A DNA stretch of 64,000 nucleotides from Legionella rowbothamii (GCF_900639985.1 NZ_CAAAIM010000001.1:310001-374000), one strand, 5' to 3'. Numbered from the stretch's first letter, positions 28,796-37,947 are shown. Notes: a model not told the origin generated them from the sequence alone. Program-made: numbers and translations.

Positions 28796-29308
28796 CTATG
28801 GTCTCATGCTAGAAGAATATTCATATTGGTCTTGAATTTCTGAAACAAGCTGCTCAAATCGCTTTGCATAATAATCTGAACCCTTTTCTATGAATAAAGC
28901 ATATTTATTTGCAAGCAGAATTGAATGATCAGTACAGTTCTCTAATTTACCCACTATTCCTTTCGAAGGGTGCTTCAACCAAGTATCGGCATCTATTAAC
29001 TTACATAAATAAAGTTCGTCAATACGAGAGCCATACACTAAGTGATATAGGCAGAAATACGCACAAGCTATTTCCAGTTTTATCTTGTCTTCTTCGGTCA
29101 ATTCATATTCAGAAAGTTCAGTCAAACGAGCTTTGGTATTTTCTAACTCATTCTGATATTTTTGATAAATGGGAGCCTGGTTACTATTACCACCTCGTCG
29201 TTCAATTTCAGCAATTACCGCTTGGTTATGTTTTAATATCTCTATCATTTCATCAACAAGATTGCTCATATTTGGGATGCTTAAATCGGGTATTACTTTA
29301 ATTTTCAT
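28796..29308 (-). CDS. Hypothetical cytosolic helical protein
   Basis: A 170-residue soluble, mostly helical protein (charged helices at about 15-40 and 52-80, and an aromatic IACAYFCLYHLVYG segment near 84-97). AAGGA is 8 nt before the ATG. The stop codon falls inside an imperfect hairpin (CCATACCCCATGGGGGCTAT region, 28776-28797) that may end transcription. The spacer from 28623 to 28795 holds nothing else I recognise. No family recognised. Confidence 0.6.
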   Translation of the reverse strand: MKIKVIPDLSIPNMSNLVDEMIEILKHNQAVIAEIERRGGNSNQAPIYQKYQNELENTKARLTELSEYELTEEDKIKLEIACAYFCLYHLVYGSRIDELYLCKLIDADTWLKHPSKGIVGKLENCTDHSILLANKYALFIEKGSDYYAKRFEQLVSEIQDQYEYSSSMRP

Positions 29309-29530
29309 AACAACATTTCCTTATTTCGGTTCAAAACATGAAGAAAGTACATTTCAACAAAGCAGAATTATATCCTATTTGAATATACATTGCACAGACA
29401 TTGGTGGAGGTTTGCCGTTCCATACTACTTACTCCCCATGGGCCAATTTATAGTTGTGAAAGTTGAACAGGACCCTTTTTTACGAGGATCCCGGCCGAGG
29501 GTCCATTTCGAGGTCAATTTCTGCTTAAAA

Positions 29531-29747
29531 TGGGTTTTTCCGCATATCCAGCCCATTCTGGCAATATAGATAAAAATTATTAATAATCAATAAAATAAAA
29601 TTTCATGCGAGTAGAAATTTGATACTATTTTCTCTTTAAGTTTATAAATTCACTCGCTATAAAAGATAAATTTATTCCAAATAGTTTGTACTTTTTCCTA
29701 TTTTAAGCATCAGTTGCCAGAATGGGCTGGATATGCGGAAAAACCCA
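29531..29747. mobile_element. Mini-element with 33-bp perfect inverted repeats
   Basis: Bases 29531-29563 and 29715-29747 are exact reverse complements over 33 bp, beginning TGGGTTTTTCCGC at each outer end. The 151-bp interior is very AT-rich and non-coding. The size, GGG-type ends and lack of coding sequence suggest a MITE or Tn3-derived miniature element. A Tn3 transposase tail lies just to the right, outside the pair. I see no clear 5-bp target duplication in the flanks. Confidence 0.6.
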
Positions 29748-29832
29748 ACCTTAGCAAAATGACTGGCAGTACCACTTATACTATCAGCGGTGAGAACAGG
29801 GGTAACAGATTTTGATGAGCCTTTTAGGGGTT

Positions 29833-30210
29833 TTATCCAGATAGCACTGGTTTGTCCTGATTAACCTTTTCATCCCTTATAAAATAAGGGTTTTGAGTGT
29901 CCTTGCTCTCTTTAAAACTCATTAGCAAACTCTTAATAATTTCTTTAATATCAACGAGTGACCATTGTTTAATTTGACTGGCTAACTGCGCATCACCAGC
30001 TATTTCAGATTGTATTAATAGCTCTGATAACAACGAAGCATTATAGTAAATAATATAACAAGCTAATACCCTGTTACATTGGTTACTGATTTCCTAATAT
30101 ATTTTTACCACTAACTTGTAACAACGCTTTACGCAGCTGATGAAAAACATCTCCGCGATTTAATACACGATGTACTGGGTCTAGCGAGGGCATTTGACGC
30201 GTTTCTGTAA
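29833..30210 (-). pseudogene. Tn3-family transposase C-terminal remnant
   Basis: Read on the minus strand, PSLDPVHRVLNRGDVFHQLR continues to KNILGNQ and a stop. After a frame change the sequence goes on as SNQCNRVLACYIIYYNASLL and ends at 29833. The RGDVFHQLRKAL and CNR...A...IIYYN patterns are those of the C-terminal end of Tn3 TnpA. Only about 125 residues of a roughly 1,000-residue protein remain, with at least one frameshift. The following 30211-30432 shows no coding signal. Confidence 0.65.
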
Positions 30211-30432
30211 TTAAGGACCATCAAAATTTCCATTTTAGAATAGATTAATTTCCAAATGAACGCATTATCAATTCATCAAGTCGCTGATAGAATGAGCGAT
30301 ATTAAGACAATCTGCGTGGATTTATGAACTTCTTCCGCAGCATATTTTAAGTGTTCCTTTATGATCTGCTTAAATTATGAAGTGGATAAGATAGTGATTA
30401 CATCATAAAGTATACAACTTCGGATAATACTA

Positions 30433-30969
30433 ATGTCAAACAAAAACTTAAAGGATCTAATTTTTGATACCTTTTTTGGTGCAACAGGTTCAGCTATATC
30501 TAAAAATCAATTTCAACATACGGTTATTAAACGTGATGTTAGAATGAGAAGAAGTAATATGAGTAGAAACAGACCAGCTCAGCGTGTTTTATTTATGCCT
30601 TTTGAATCGGATGATGATATTTTCACAAAAATAGCATCCATACCTTTAGCGCCATGTGCTTTTTCAGTTGAATCTTTAGCGAATGCTGGAGCAGCTTTGG
30701 GTTATGCTTTAATAGCGTTATTACACCTTGCTATTTTTGATCTGAATGGGGCAAAAAATGATTTTCTAAAATCAGGAACATATCTATTGTCATCGGTGCA
30801 AGCCTTAAATTCTGCTCTATTAAGTCCCATAATAAATGCTATTGATTTGGTTGTTAGTACCATACTTACTATGCGCGATGGATTTTCTGGCAGTGATGAT
30901 TATGAGACTATTTCTGCTGAAGAATATGAGGATATAAATCGAAGTCAAGCTAATTGGGTGTCCGCATAG
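30433..30969 (+). CDS. Hypothetical protein with central hydrophobic region
   Basis: A 178-residue protein. It has a basic, Arg-rich N-terminal third (about 35-57), then a long hydrophobic/amphipathic region (about 75-145: APCAFSVESLANAGAALGYA, ALIALLHLAIF, LLSSVQALNSALLSPIINAI), and an acidic tail (EEYEDI) with a Glu cluster near the C-terminus. Acidic E-block-like tails are common among Dot/Icm substrates, so translocation is possible but unproven. GGA is 9 nt before the ATG. Family not recognised. Confidence 0.55.
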   Translation: MSNKNLKDLIFDTFFGATGSAISKNQFQHTVIKRDVRMRRSNMSRNRPAQRVLFMPFESDDDIFTKIASIPLAPCAFSVESLANAGAALGYALIALLHLAIFDLNGAKNDFLKSGTYLLSSVQALNSALLSPIINAIDLVVSTILTMRDGFSGSDDYETISAEEYEDINRSQANWVSA

Positions 30970-31128
30970 GATTAGGGCTAATGCGAATTGGGGCTTCGGC
31001 CAGCGAGAAAATGAAAGAAGCCTAATCGGGCCAGCATTTTTTAAAAGTGGGCAACTATTACCCACTCCAAGACCTACTATGCTATCATGAGCAAAATAAA
31101 GTCATGTAAACATGAGCCACTTTAATTT

Positions 31129-31490
31129 GGCTTTGTCGCAAAATTTACAGCGGGCGCAATCCGGACTTATGCAGCGAGCGCGTAGAACTGTTCAAAAATA
31201 GTTTGATTAGCAGATTCTTTATGTTGTCCTTTCCGAAGCATGTGGTGTAATTCAATCCCTGCTTTATTGACCCCACCTTTATCCATAGTTACTTTATCAA
31301 AAAATGCTCGTGCAGCAGGCTCATTCCGTTTCTCTGACAGCATGAAATCAACGGTTTGACCTTCTTTATCAAAGGCACGGTACAGATAAACCCATTGGCC
31401 TTTGACCTTGATATAGGTCTCATCCATCCTCCAGGAAATTCCTACGGGGCGTTTGTGGCGCCTGCGAAAAACGGCTTCCAGCTCAGTGGG
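31129..31490 (-). mobile_element. IS6-family transposase fragment with internal deletion
   Basis: On the minus strand ELEAVFRRRHKRPVGISWRM leads into DETYIKVKGQWVYLYRAFDK, the first catalytic Asp region of IS6/IS26-type transposases. At MDKGGVNKAGI the sequence jumps straight to ELHHMLRKGQHKE and the normal C-terminus (stop at 31167), losing the middle and the remaining acidic residues. The left end GGCTTTGTCGCAAA at 31129-31142 is an IS6-type terminal repeat; the other end is missing. Inactive. Confidence 0.7.
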
Positions 31491-31612
31491 TGGGATGGTT
31501 CATTACATTGGAGCCCTTTCAATTACCTGAAATACCTTTTGTTGTTTTTGTTAACTAATAAGCGTGATAATTGCCACTAGGTGTAAAAGAATTTTAAAAC
31601 GATTAAATGAGA

Positions 31613-31653
31613 TGAATTCAGCACTTATTTTATTACAATAAGCACTGAATTCA
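31613..31653. terminator. Hairpin downstream of ketoacyl synthase gene
   Basis: TGAATTCAGCACTTATT and AATAAGCACTGAATTCA pair over 17 positions with two mismatches around a 7-nt loop. It lies 39 bp after the stop of the minus-strand FabH-like gene, where a transcription terminator is expected, though the T run is weak. Confidence 0.45.
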
Positions 31654-31691
31654 CATAATACTAATTTAATAGAAAAATTAGATACAGAATC

Positions 31692-32663
31692 TTATGTTTT
31701 TATGAGGTGGGCGCTGTAATTAAAGCCTGCGCCAAAAGAAACTAAAATAATATGCTTATCCGTGCCAATTTCATCTTTAAAAGAATGATAAGCGACAGGA
31801 ACACTGGCATTGCCTATGTTGCCATATTCAGCAATAGTATTGCACATTTTGATATGCTTTGGCGAACCCAGTTTTTCATACAGGGCATCCGAGATACGCT
31901 GATTGGCCTGATGGGGAATAATATAATCGATCTCTCCTAGGTTAAGATTACCCTTTTCTAATACTTGCTCAATCATATTATTCATTTGTTTGATTGCATT
32001 AATAAAGACGTCTTTTCCCAACATCGAAACATAATGCTCTTTATTCATCAGTCGCTCCTGGGTTAGAGGAATCTCTGAACCGCCCGCTTTAATGTAGAGC
32101 TTGTCTATCCCTGAACTGTCGCTACCTAATACGCTAGCAATAATGCCTTTTTGTTCCTGGAAATTTTCTCCTACTAAAAAAGCTCCTGCGCCATCGCCAA
32201 ATAAAGGGCTCGTTTGTGGATCGTCGTCATTAATGATCGCCGACATTTTTTCGACCCCGACAATAATACCATTTTTATACAACCCTGAACGAATTAAGGC
32301 ATTTCCCGTAGCTAGTAAATGGAGAAAACCACTGCAAGCAGCCATAACATCAAAACAAAAAAGATTATCATTTAGATTTAATTTATTGCAAATTTTATTA
32401 GCTGTTGCTGGTAATAAGGAGTCGGGTGTTGAAGTAGCGCATAAAAGAAAGTCGATATGAAGGTTATTTCTTTCTAATATGGGCCTTACTGCTTTCACGG
32501 CTAAGTCCGAAGTTGCCTCATCAGGGGATGCTTTGTGTCTTAATTTAATTCCTGTTCTTCTCTCGATCCAATCATGATCTAGATTAAATCTAGTTTCAAA
32601 AAAGTCATTAGCTACTTCTTTCGCAGGAATATAACAATGCGAATCCAGAATGCTTGTATTCAT
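31692..32663 (-). CDS. 3-oxoacyl-ACP synthase III (FabH-like)
   Basis: A 323-residue thiolase-fold ketoacyl-ACP synthase III. The catalytic triad is complete: VMAACSGF gives Cys110, IIPHQAN gives His251, and EYGNIGNAS gives Asn282, at FabH-like spacing. It condenses an acyl-CoA starter with malonyl-ACP in fatty-acid or related acyl synthesis in the cytosol. The AACSGFLHLLATG and GDGAGAFLVGE segments are typical. It stands alone between IS remnants, away from a fab cluster, so it is likely an accessory KASIII (starter for a secondary metabolite or signal) rather than the housekeeping FabH. AAGGA is 6 nt before the ATG. Confidence 0.88.
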   Translation of the reverse strand: MNTSILDSHCYIPAKEVANDFFETRFNLDHDWIERRTGIKLRHKASPDEATSDLAVKAVRPILERNNLHIDFLLCATSTPDSLLPATANKICNKLNLNDNLFCFDVMAACSGFLHLLATGNALIRSGLYKNGIIVGVEKMSAIINDDDPQTSPLFGDGAGAFLVGENFQEQKGIIASVLGSDSSGIDKLYIKAGGSEIPLTQERLMNKEHYVSMLGKDVFINAIKQMNNMIEQVLEKGNLNLGEIDYIIPHQANQRISDALYEKLGSPKHIKMCNTIAEYGNIGNASVPVAYHSFKDEIGTDKHIILVSFGAGFNYSAHLIKT

Positions 32664-33009
32664 GTAAATCCTTTAGCTTAGTTTAATAATAATTAAATCC
32701 TTTTTTTCTTTTGACAGGCGTCTAAACTTCCTTATCTGTGGTCGTATTTTTCTTCTGCTCCACGTGGTTTAATTATAGACCATTTGATTGATTTGTTTTT
32801 GATTTTTTTATTAAAAAGCATCCAAATAGACTCCCTCAGCTTATGATGTGCTATTAAGTTTAATCAAGAAAAAACCAGTTATGATGCAGTTTGTATGTTT
32901 CATCAAAAGAAAATGCCACGTATATTTTTTACGCTTCTTGTAGGTGGAAATAAGTAGAGGCTGTATTTTATGAAGTCTTATAATGAATATGCTCTCTTTC
33001 AACGCCACT
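32664..33009. other. Intergenic region without clear genes
   Basis: AT-rich sequence upstream of the FabH-like gene, presumably holding its promoter. I see no credible open frame and no hairpin. The right edge adjoins an IS30 remnant. Confidence 0.4.
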
Positions 33010-33187
33010 TTACCTAGTTGTTTGCTGTAAAAATAACATATTTGGAGTTTTAAATCCTAATGTTTTTCTAGATCGCTTATTAAGTTTATTCATCATTATT
33101 TTTAACGGTTTATCAGTTATTCTTTTCTTTAAATATTTGCAAACAAGCCCATTAGTATTCTCATTAAGCCCACGCTCTCAAGACGAA
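33010..33187 (-). pseudogene. IS30-family transposase C-terminal remnant
   Basis: On the minus strand RLESVGL, a one-base frame change, then NENTNGLVCKYLKKR and SRKTLGFKTPNMLF, ending at a TAA at 33010-33012. NENTNGL and R-x-LGF-x-TP are hallmarks of the IS30 C-terminus, including the final catalytic Glu. About 58 residues remain. Confidence 0.65.
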
Positions 33188-33377
33188 TAAGTAAGTTGAC
33201 GATGTCGCCTAAGTATCCGCTATAAACTAGCAACGAGGTGTCAATAATGCTAACCTTCACCCAAGAAAAAAAGTAAAAAACTCAAAGACTTAGATCTGGA
33301 TTTTTTCTGAGTTATCCTAACAAGATAACAAATTTTAAGGCTTATCCAGAACTCTTGTTAAATTACGGATAATGATC

Positions 33378-33951
33378 ATGAAAAAATTTTTCTTAGTGTT
33401 TAGCACCCTACTTGCTCCAGCATTTTTATGGGCGACTTCATATTATTCAATAAATTTAGAAATTAGTAAAAACGATGAGTTTAATAGCTGCTCTAGTATT
33501 CTACAATTGCTCCATTACGGTAAGTCAAAACTCAACTCAATGCCTCCCTACTCCGGGCAAAATTACTATTAAAAACAACTCAAAATTTAACGCAAATAAT
33601 ATCAGCGCTTTTTTACTAACATTATAATCAACACCCCAGGAATCGGTGCGAATGCTGCTCTGGATTGTTATAATAATACAAGTGGCGGAGCTCCAGTGGG
33701 CACATGGTATTTACCTGCAATACAACAACTGGGAGGTTCCCCCGCAGTAGATAATATTGATACTAATCTAGTACAATTATGATTTGGAAATGATGCTCTA
33801 GGCTCGTCTACTTACTGGAGCTCCACACAGCAAACTGATGGAGGTCCCGGTCCAGGCGCTTATTTTTGGATATTTTATATATCATACCCAAGTTCTTGGC
33901 AATAAAACTAATGCCTACGCTGTGGCATGTGTGCGAGAAATTGCATATTAG
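33378..33951 (+). pseudogene. Broken secreted DUF1566-type protein
   Basis: The gene opens with a signal peptide (MKKFFLVFSTLLAPAFLWA) and stops after about 64 residues. Coding then resumes in other frames: GVNT-like NTPGIGANAALDCYNN, GTWYLPAIQQLGGSPAV, an internal TGA near 33780, STYWSSTQQ, a TAA, and a final AYAVACVREIAY with its stop at 33949-33951. WYLP and YWSSTQ match the C-terminal domain of the intact protein at 1.8-3.3 kb, so this is a decayed family member. Confidence 0.6.
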
Positions 33952-34085
33952 CTTAGTTTAATTTATGTAAAAAAGTTCAAACGGAAATTACTTTGAGTTT
34001 ACGAGACTTAAGCAATTAGATGTACCCGTGAGATAAGTATATATTTAATATAAAAATGTAAGTTCAATAAATTGAGATTATAACA

Positions 34086-34538
34086 ATGCAACGAAAAAAC
34101 CTCTTGCTTATCTTAATGCTTGCTGGATTAATTATGGCGCTTAATTGGCATGAACAAATTACTGATTATGTGCGAAATTGGCTTCATCCCAAACCCAAAC
34201 AACTTTGGTTTTGCCCTGCCCCAGCTCAGGTAGCAGCAAATCAATCAAATCCTGACGCTTTTAGCATCAATGGAATAAATTGGGTTGTTGATTACCATGG
34301 TTGGCCTGCTCCAGAAAAAATAGGTTTTATGCAAGTGTTAATCACTGAAGATAACAATGTGTCTTGTTATTATCAATGGAATAACCCTAAAGAACCTGGA
34401 ACTAATTTATGGATGACTGTTAAATTATCTCCATTGGTTAATCAGAAAATACGCTCTTATGGCTCCTATTGGCAGCAAGATAAGTCCCCGAATATTTGTT
34501 CTGCGGGAATTAATGCCTGTGCCTTTGAAATAAAGTAA
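34086..34538 (+). CDS. Hypothetical exported or membrane-anchored protein
   Basis: A 150-residue protein with an N-terminal hydrophobic helix (residues 5-20, NLLLILMLAGLIMALN) followed by a periplasmic domain with four Cys (FCPAP, SCYY, NICSAG, ACAF), likely forming disulfides. It contains YQWNNP and a Pro-rich start. The start has no strong ribosome-binding site. I recognise no named family; a DUF3757-like secreted protein is one possibility. Confidence 0.6.
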   Translation: MQRKNLLLILMLAGLIMALNWHEQITDYVRNWLHPKPKQLWFCPAPAQVAANQSNPDAFSINGINWVVDYHGWPAPEKIGFMQVLITEDNNVSCYYQWNNPKEPGTNLWMTVKLSPLVNQKIRSYGSYWQQDKSPNICSAGINACAFEIK

Positions 34539-35010
34539 TTGCCAGGCAGCAATCCCGATGCTGGGCTTAACAACCCAGCCTACTTCCACTACGAGCTCTG
34601 GTCTGAGGCTAGTATAAACTCTGTGCTTGAGAGATTCTCATCTACATCTACACCAACTAATTCCCTCTCTTATCTTTTTATGCTTATAATAAATTCTTAA
34701 CTTGTAATGAAGGAAGCTTTGTGAGTCTAACTGAAATGAACACTATGAGGAAAAGCAAGCCCCAGTAGCAAGTATGCATTAAAGATTAGCATAAGTGTTC
34801 ACGATCCTATTGGGCGTATTTAAAAACCATCACCATTGTGCAAAACGTAGTGACGAGGTAACCAAGAGATTCAGCACTGAAGCCAGGGCTACTTCACTAA
34901 GCTATCAATAACGGCCTCAGGCATTGATTGCATGTATATGCTGCGCTAATGGTAGGTCTGGCTTTATCAGCATGTGCAACCGATTTTCCTTCTTTGTACG
35001 CTCATCTTCT
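34539..35010. other. Intergenic region with hairpin and lipoprotein-like remnant
   Basis: A short GC-rich hairpin (GCTGGG/CCCAGC, 34560-34579) follows the 34086-34538 gene and may act as its terminator. Around 34945-35010 the plus strand encodes LMVGLALSACATDFPSL with a lipobox-like LSAC, stopping soon after and lacking a start. It looks like a shred of a lipoprotein gene. Nothing else is evident. Confidence 0.35.
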
Positions 35011-35793
35011 TTAATAATGTTGCTTTCTTTTTTCAAACTGCTTTTTCAAAAAAGCTTCGATACTTGAAAAGAATTGCTGTGGAACATCAGATTCCATTGA
35101 GTGATCCGCATTGGGAAACACCATCAACTGATTGTTTGGGATCTTACTAGCCATGAACTCAGAATGTTTTTTATCAGTAACCCAGTCTTCTTCCCCAACA
35201 AGAATGAGCGTATTGCATGCCACTTCATGCAGGCGATCTTCATAATTAAAAGTTTGCAAAAATCCACCAAATCCTTGATTGAACGGCTCACGCGCAAAAG
35301 GATGGTCTGCTTCGGGGCGATTCACAGGAAGATTATGTCTTTTTCTCCACGAGTACATTGTATCCATAATATCAAAAAAATTACTTACCTCTTCATCACT
35401 TTTAAAATTTCCTGCCCATAATTGTTTACAGACTTTTTGTTGAGCAAAAGAACCTCTTTTTTCAATATTTATGCGGGCAGACTCAATGTTTTTGAAACTT
35501 GGTGAACCGGCAGCCAGAACAAGGCTAGAAACATGTTCTGGGTAAATCAGGGCATACCCTAAGGCACACATTGCTCCGTACGATTTGCCCAACAAGACTA
35601 TTTTTTCCAGATTAAGATATTTACGAATTACATTAACGTCCTGAATGTAATTATCCATAGTGTATGATGAGGGCTCACTCTTTTCACTTAACCCACATCC
35701 TCTGGGATCAAAAAATACTAGATTACCGGTCAAATGAAGGCATTCATAATCTTTGTAATGAGAATAGTTAGCACCGGGACCACCCGGGAGCAT
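35011..35793 (-). CDS. Alpha/beta hydrolase (proline iminopeptidase-like), 5'-disrupted
   Basis: A 260-residue alpha/beta hydrolase of the prolyl-aminopeptidase type. It has the oxyanion segment LPGGPGANYSHY, DPRGCGLS, the nucleophile elbow GKSYGA, an acid in GEEDWV and the catalytic His in NADHSM. The same frame continues upstream for 40 codons to an ATG at 35911-35913 with a good AGGAG site, but is cut by an amber codon at 35800-35802. So the gene originally began at 35913. The visible product would have to restart at ATG 35791-35793, which has no obvious ribosome-binding site and removes the first strand. Probably a recent pseudogene or a read-through gene. Confidence 0.7.
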   Translation of the reverse strand: MLPGGPGANYSHYKDYECLHLTGNLVFFDPRGCGLSEKSEPSSYTMDNYIQDVNVIRKYLNLEKIVLLGKSYGAMCALGYALIYPEHVSSLVLAAGSPSFKNIESARINIEKRGSFAQQKVCKQLWAGNFKSDEEVSNFFDIMDTMYSWRKRHNLPVNRPEADHPFAREPFNQGFGGFLQTFNYEDRLHEVACNTLILVGEEDWVTDKKHSEFMASKIPNNQLMVFPNADHSMESDVPQQFFSSIEAFLKKQFEKRKQHY

Positions 35794-36122
35794 AAAAACC
35801 TATGGCATCGTATTGAGACTGTCCTCATTTTCACTGACTATTCTTATATGCAATCGGGTTTTTTGTGCATTATCTCGGTCAGGGATATCAATAAGTAAAT
35901 CCTTAACAAACATGTGATTCTCCTTAAAAATATATTGGGATATATGGCATTAATTCATCATGGATTCTACTGGTAATAGAAAAGTTTAATTCTATTTGTT
36001 CATTGTATCTGGATAGAGAGAAGTGCTAAATTGCAACCAATTGATTTATCTAAAACTATTTCCTAGTCAAAGCAAAAAGACGTATGATACAAACATCTTT
36101 TAGTAAATAGGGATGTTAAATA

Positions 36123-36689
36123 ATGAAAAAAACCATACTAATATTTCTCTTATCGGGAATGATGGTAGCATCATGCACACAACAAGATGTAATTACTGAT
36201 GATGCTGGAGGATTACATTATACAACGCCCTACCAGGATGATACACGAGGCAGAAAAGCCTTTCCCAAAACCTGGGATGTTAAAGGTAAGAAGTTATTTG
36301 TATTTAATCCTAAAAAATACGCTTGGGCGGCTTATGATGCTAAAGGTAATCGAGTTATGACTGGCAGTGCTTCGGGTGGGATGAACTACTGTGATGACAT
36401 CAAAGAAGGATGTAAAACAGTAACCGGAACTTTTTCTGTTTTTAATAAAAAAGGAGCTGATTGTAAGTCTAATGAATACCCTATTGCTAAAGATGGGCAT
36501 GTAATTGGTGGTGCTAAAATGCCTTATTGCATGCATTTCCATAATGGCTATGCAATTCATGCCGCTTATGAGGTTCCACGAGCAAATTCTAGCCATGGCT
36601 GCATTCGTGTATTACCAGGGGCTGCAAAGTGGTTAAATGAACAATTCATTGATGTAGGAACAGCGGTGTTAGTTCTTCCTTATGCGTAA
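36123..36689 (+). CDS. L,D-transpeptidase (YkuD) lipoprotein, EnhA-type
   Basis: A 188-residue lipoprotein. The signal peptide ends in lipobox VASC with Cys18. The YkuD L,D-transpeptidase domain occupies about 50-186 and has His146 in GYAIHAA and the nucleophile Cys160 in SSHGCIRV. It cross-links or anchors peptidoglycan in the periplasm by cutting the L,D bond of tetrapeptide stems. Legionella proteins of this kind are annotated EnhA (enhanced entry). The extra Cys residues (YCDD, GCK, DCK, YCMH) could form disulfides. A long hairpin follows the stop. Single-gene unit. Confidence 0.85.
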   Translation: MKKTILIFLLSGMMVASCTQQDVITDDAGGLHYTTPYQDDTRGRKAFPKTWDVKGKKLFVFNPKKYAWAAYDAKGNRVMTGSASGGMNYCDDIKEGCKTVTGTFSVFNKKGADCKSNEYPIAKDGHVIGGAKMPYCMHFHNGYAIHAAYEVPRANSSHGCIRVLPGAAKWLNEQFIDVGTAVLVLPYA

Positions 36690-36699
36690 AAAAATGGCT

Positions 36700-36749
36700 G
36701 TAATCCGGGGCTAGGAATTTATTTTATTTAATCCCAGCTCCCGGATTAC
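36700..36749 (+). terminator. Long hairpin after the L,D-transpeptidase gene
   Basis: GTAATCCGGG (36700-36709) pairs with CCCGGATTAC (36740-36749). The stem continues inward imperfectly (GCTAGGAATT with AATCCCAGC). It starts 11 bp after the stop codon. No strong T run follows, so it may act as a processing or attenuation hairpin as well as a terminator. Confidence 0.55.
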
Positions 36750-36876
36750 TCTTACTCCTCCATCCCAGCTACAAGTTGATTTTAATAACAACCTTTAAGC
36801 GCTTAAATTTCTTGCATTTTATTCTTTTAGCTTTCAAAATCGACTGTTTTTATCCGACCTTTAATAAGGAGATATA

Positions 36877-37782
36877 ATGGGACTGTTTGATTTTTTTTGG
36901 AGCTCTCGAAGACTCACCATCACCCACAAGGGCTCAGATAATGTCGAGTTAAATGAGATTGCAAATGACACGAATTTCTTTCGGCAAGACAGTGGATCAA
37001 CTACCATTAGTGGCTCAGTAGGATACAATGTTAAAATAAATATTTCTGAGCAAAGCAATGTTATTATCAGGGGAAATATCGGTGCTAAATGTCAGATTTT
37101 TAAAGATGGCGATGGAACATTGACGATTGATGGCGAGGTAGCACGAGATTTAAAATTGACCATTTATGGTCAAGGGAAAGTATATTTTACACGCCAGCCT
37201 CATGCAGATGTCATCAAATCCATTAAAAGAGGCAGCGTTACTGCTGAGATCTATTGTGCAGGTATACTTCTACCCGCACCTAGCTCAAGCTACACCCATC
37301 ATAATATGGGACGGTATACCCCTCCTGAACCAATAGTTATTGTACGAAACATACCGGTGCCAGCTTCATCATCTTTGCAACAAACTTCTGTTGCAGATCA
37401 ATATACAGAATATGCTCAGGCCTATATTGATGGATTTCATCGGGCAAATCCCGAATCAATCGCTGCTCGCGTCGAAAAATTGGGTAAATTAAGCCCCCAA
37501 GAAGAGGAATTGCTTGAGGAGTTTATTGATCCCATCATGAAATATTACTTCAGTGATATTCCTGTTGGGTATAAAGAAGCCTATTACGATCTGTCTACTT
37601 TGAATTTACTTGATAAAGACCCTATTACTAAAAAGCCTATAAAATTATCAGACATTCAAGCCGGTCGAAAATTATTAGAAAAGTTTGAAGTCGTCCTGTC
37701 CTCGATCCAGTTAAATCGTCAGAAAGTCGTTACAAATTCTGAACCTGTGGAGCATGAATCTAGCATGAGTCCATCAATGTAG
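36877..37782 (+). CDS. Beta-rich protein with C-terminal U-box-like domain (candidate effector)
   Basis: A 301-residue soluble protein without signal peptide. The N-terminal ~125 residues are repeated short beta strands (TTISGSVGYNVKINISEQSN, then VIIRGNIGAKC) suggesting a small beta-solenoid. A Pro-rich linker follows. Residues ~213-272 (EEFIDPIMKYYFSDIPV, then DKDPITKKPIKLSDIQAGRK) follow the U-box pattern: FxDPI, a hydrophobic loop, DPxTxxP and a final helix. U-box proteins are ubiquitin E3 ligases, and Legionella delivers some (LubX, GobX). A classic AAGGAG lies before the ATG. It precedes the kinase-like gene on the same strand. U-box assignment is moderate. Confidence 0.55.
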   Translation: MGLFDFFWSSRRLTITHKGSDNVELNEIANDTNFFRQDSGSTTISGSVGYNVKINISEQSNVIIRGNIGAKCQIFKDGDGTLTIDGEVARDLKLTIYGQGKVYFTRQPHADVIKSIKRGSVTAEIYCAGILLPAPSSSYTHHNMGRYTPPEPIVIVRNIPVPASSSLQQTSVADQYTEYAQAYIDGFHRANPESIAARVEKLGKLSPQEEELLEEFIDPIMKYYFSDIPVGYKEAYYDLSTLNLLDKDPITKKPIKLSDIQAGRKLLEKFEVVLSSIQLNRQKVVTNSEPVEHESSMSPSM

Positions 37783-37795
37783 GTTTCATCAAGTT

Positions 37796-37866
37796 GTAAG
37801 TGGGGCCCATGGCCCAACGTTGAATTCTTACATGGCTCTATGCCCTTGTTGGGCTATGGGCCTACT
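37796..37866. repeat. GGGCCCATGGCCCAAC-type inverted repeat
   Basis: GTGGGGCCCATGGCCCAAC pairs imperfectly with GTTGGGCTATGGGCCTAC across a 28-nt spacer. It belongs with the GTAGGTTGGG repeats at 19.2 and 39.3 kb and lies directly after the U-box-like gene. Confidence 0.45.
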
Positions 37867-37947
37867 CTCCTTTTACAAATCATAAAAAACAGATTGTACA
37901 AATCCAGAACTTGAAAAAACACCCAATAAGCCTATATTTAAAACATA

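Noticed and set aside
29531-29747. Treating the 33-bp repeats as the ends of the Tn3 remnant to their right
   Set aside because: The two repeats face outward from each other and enclose only 151 bp; the transposase tail lies outside them.
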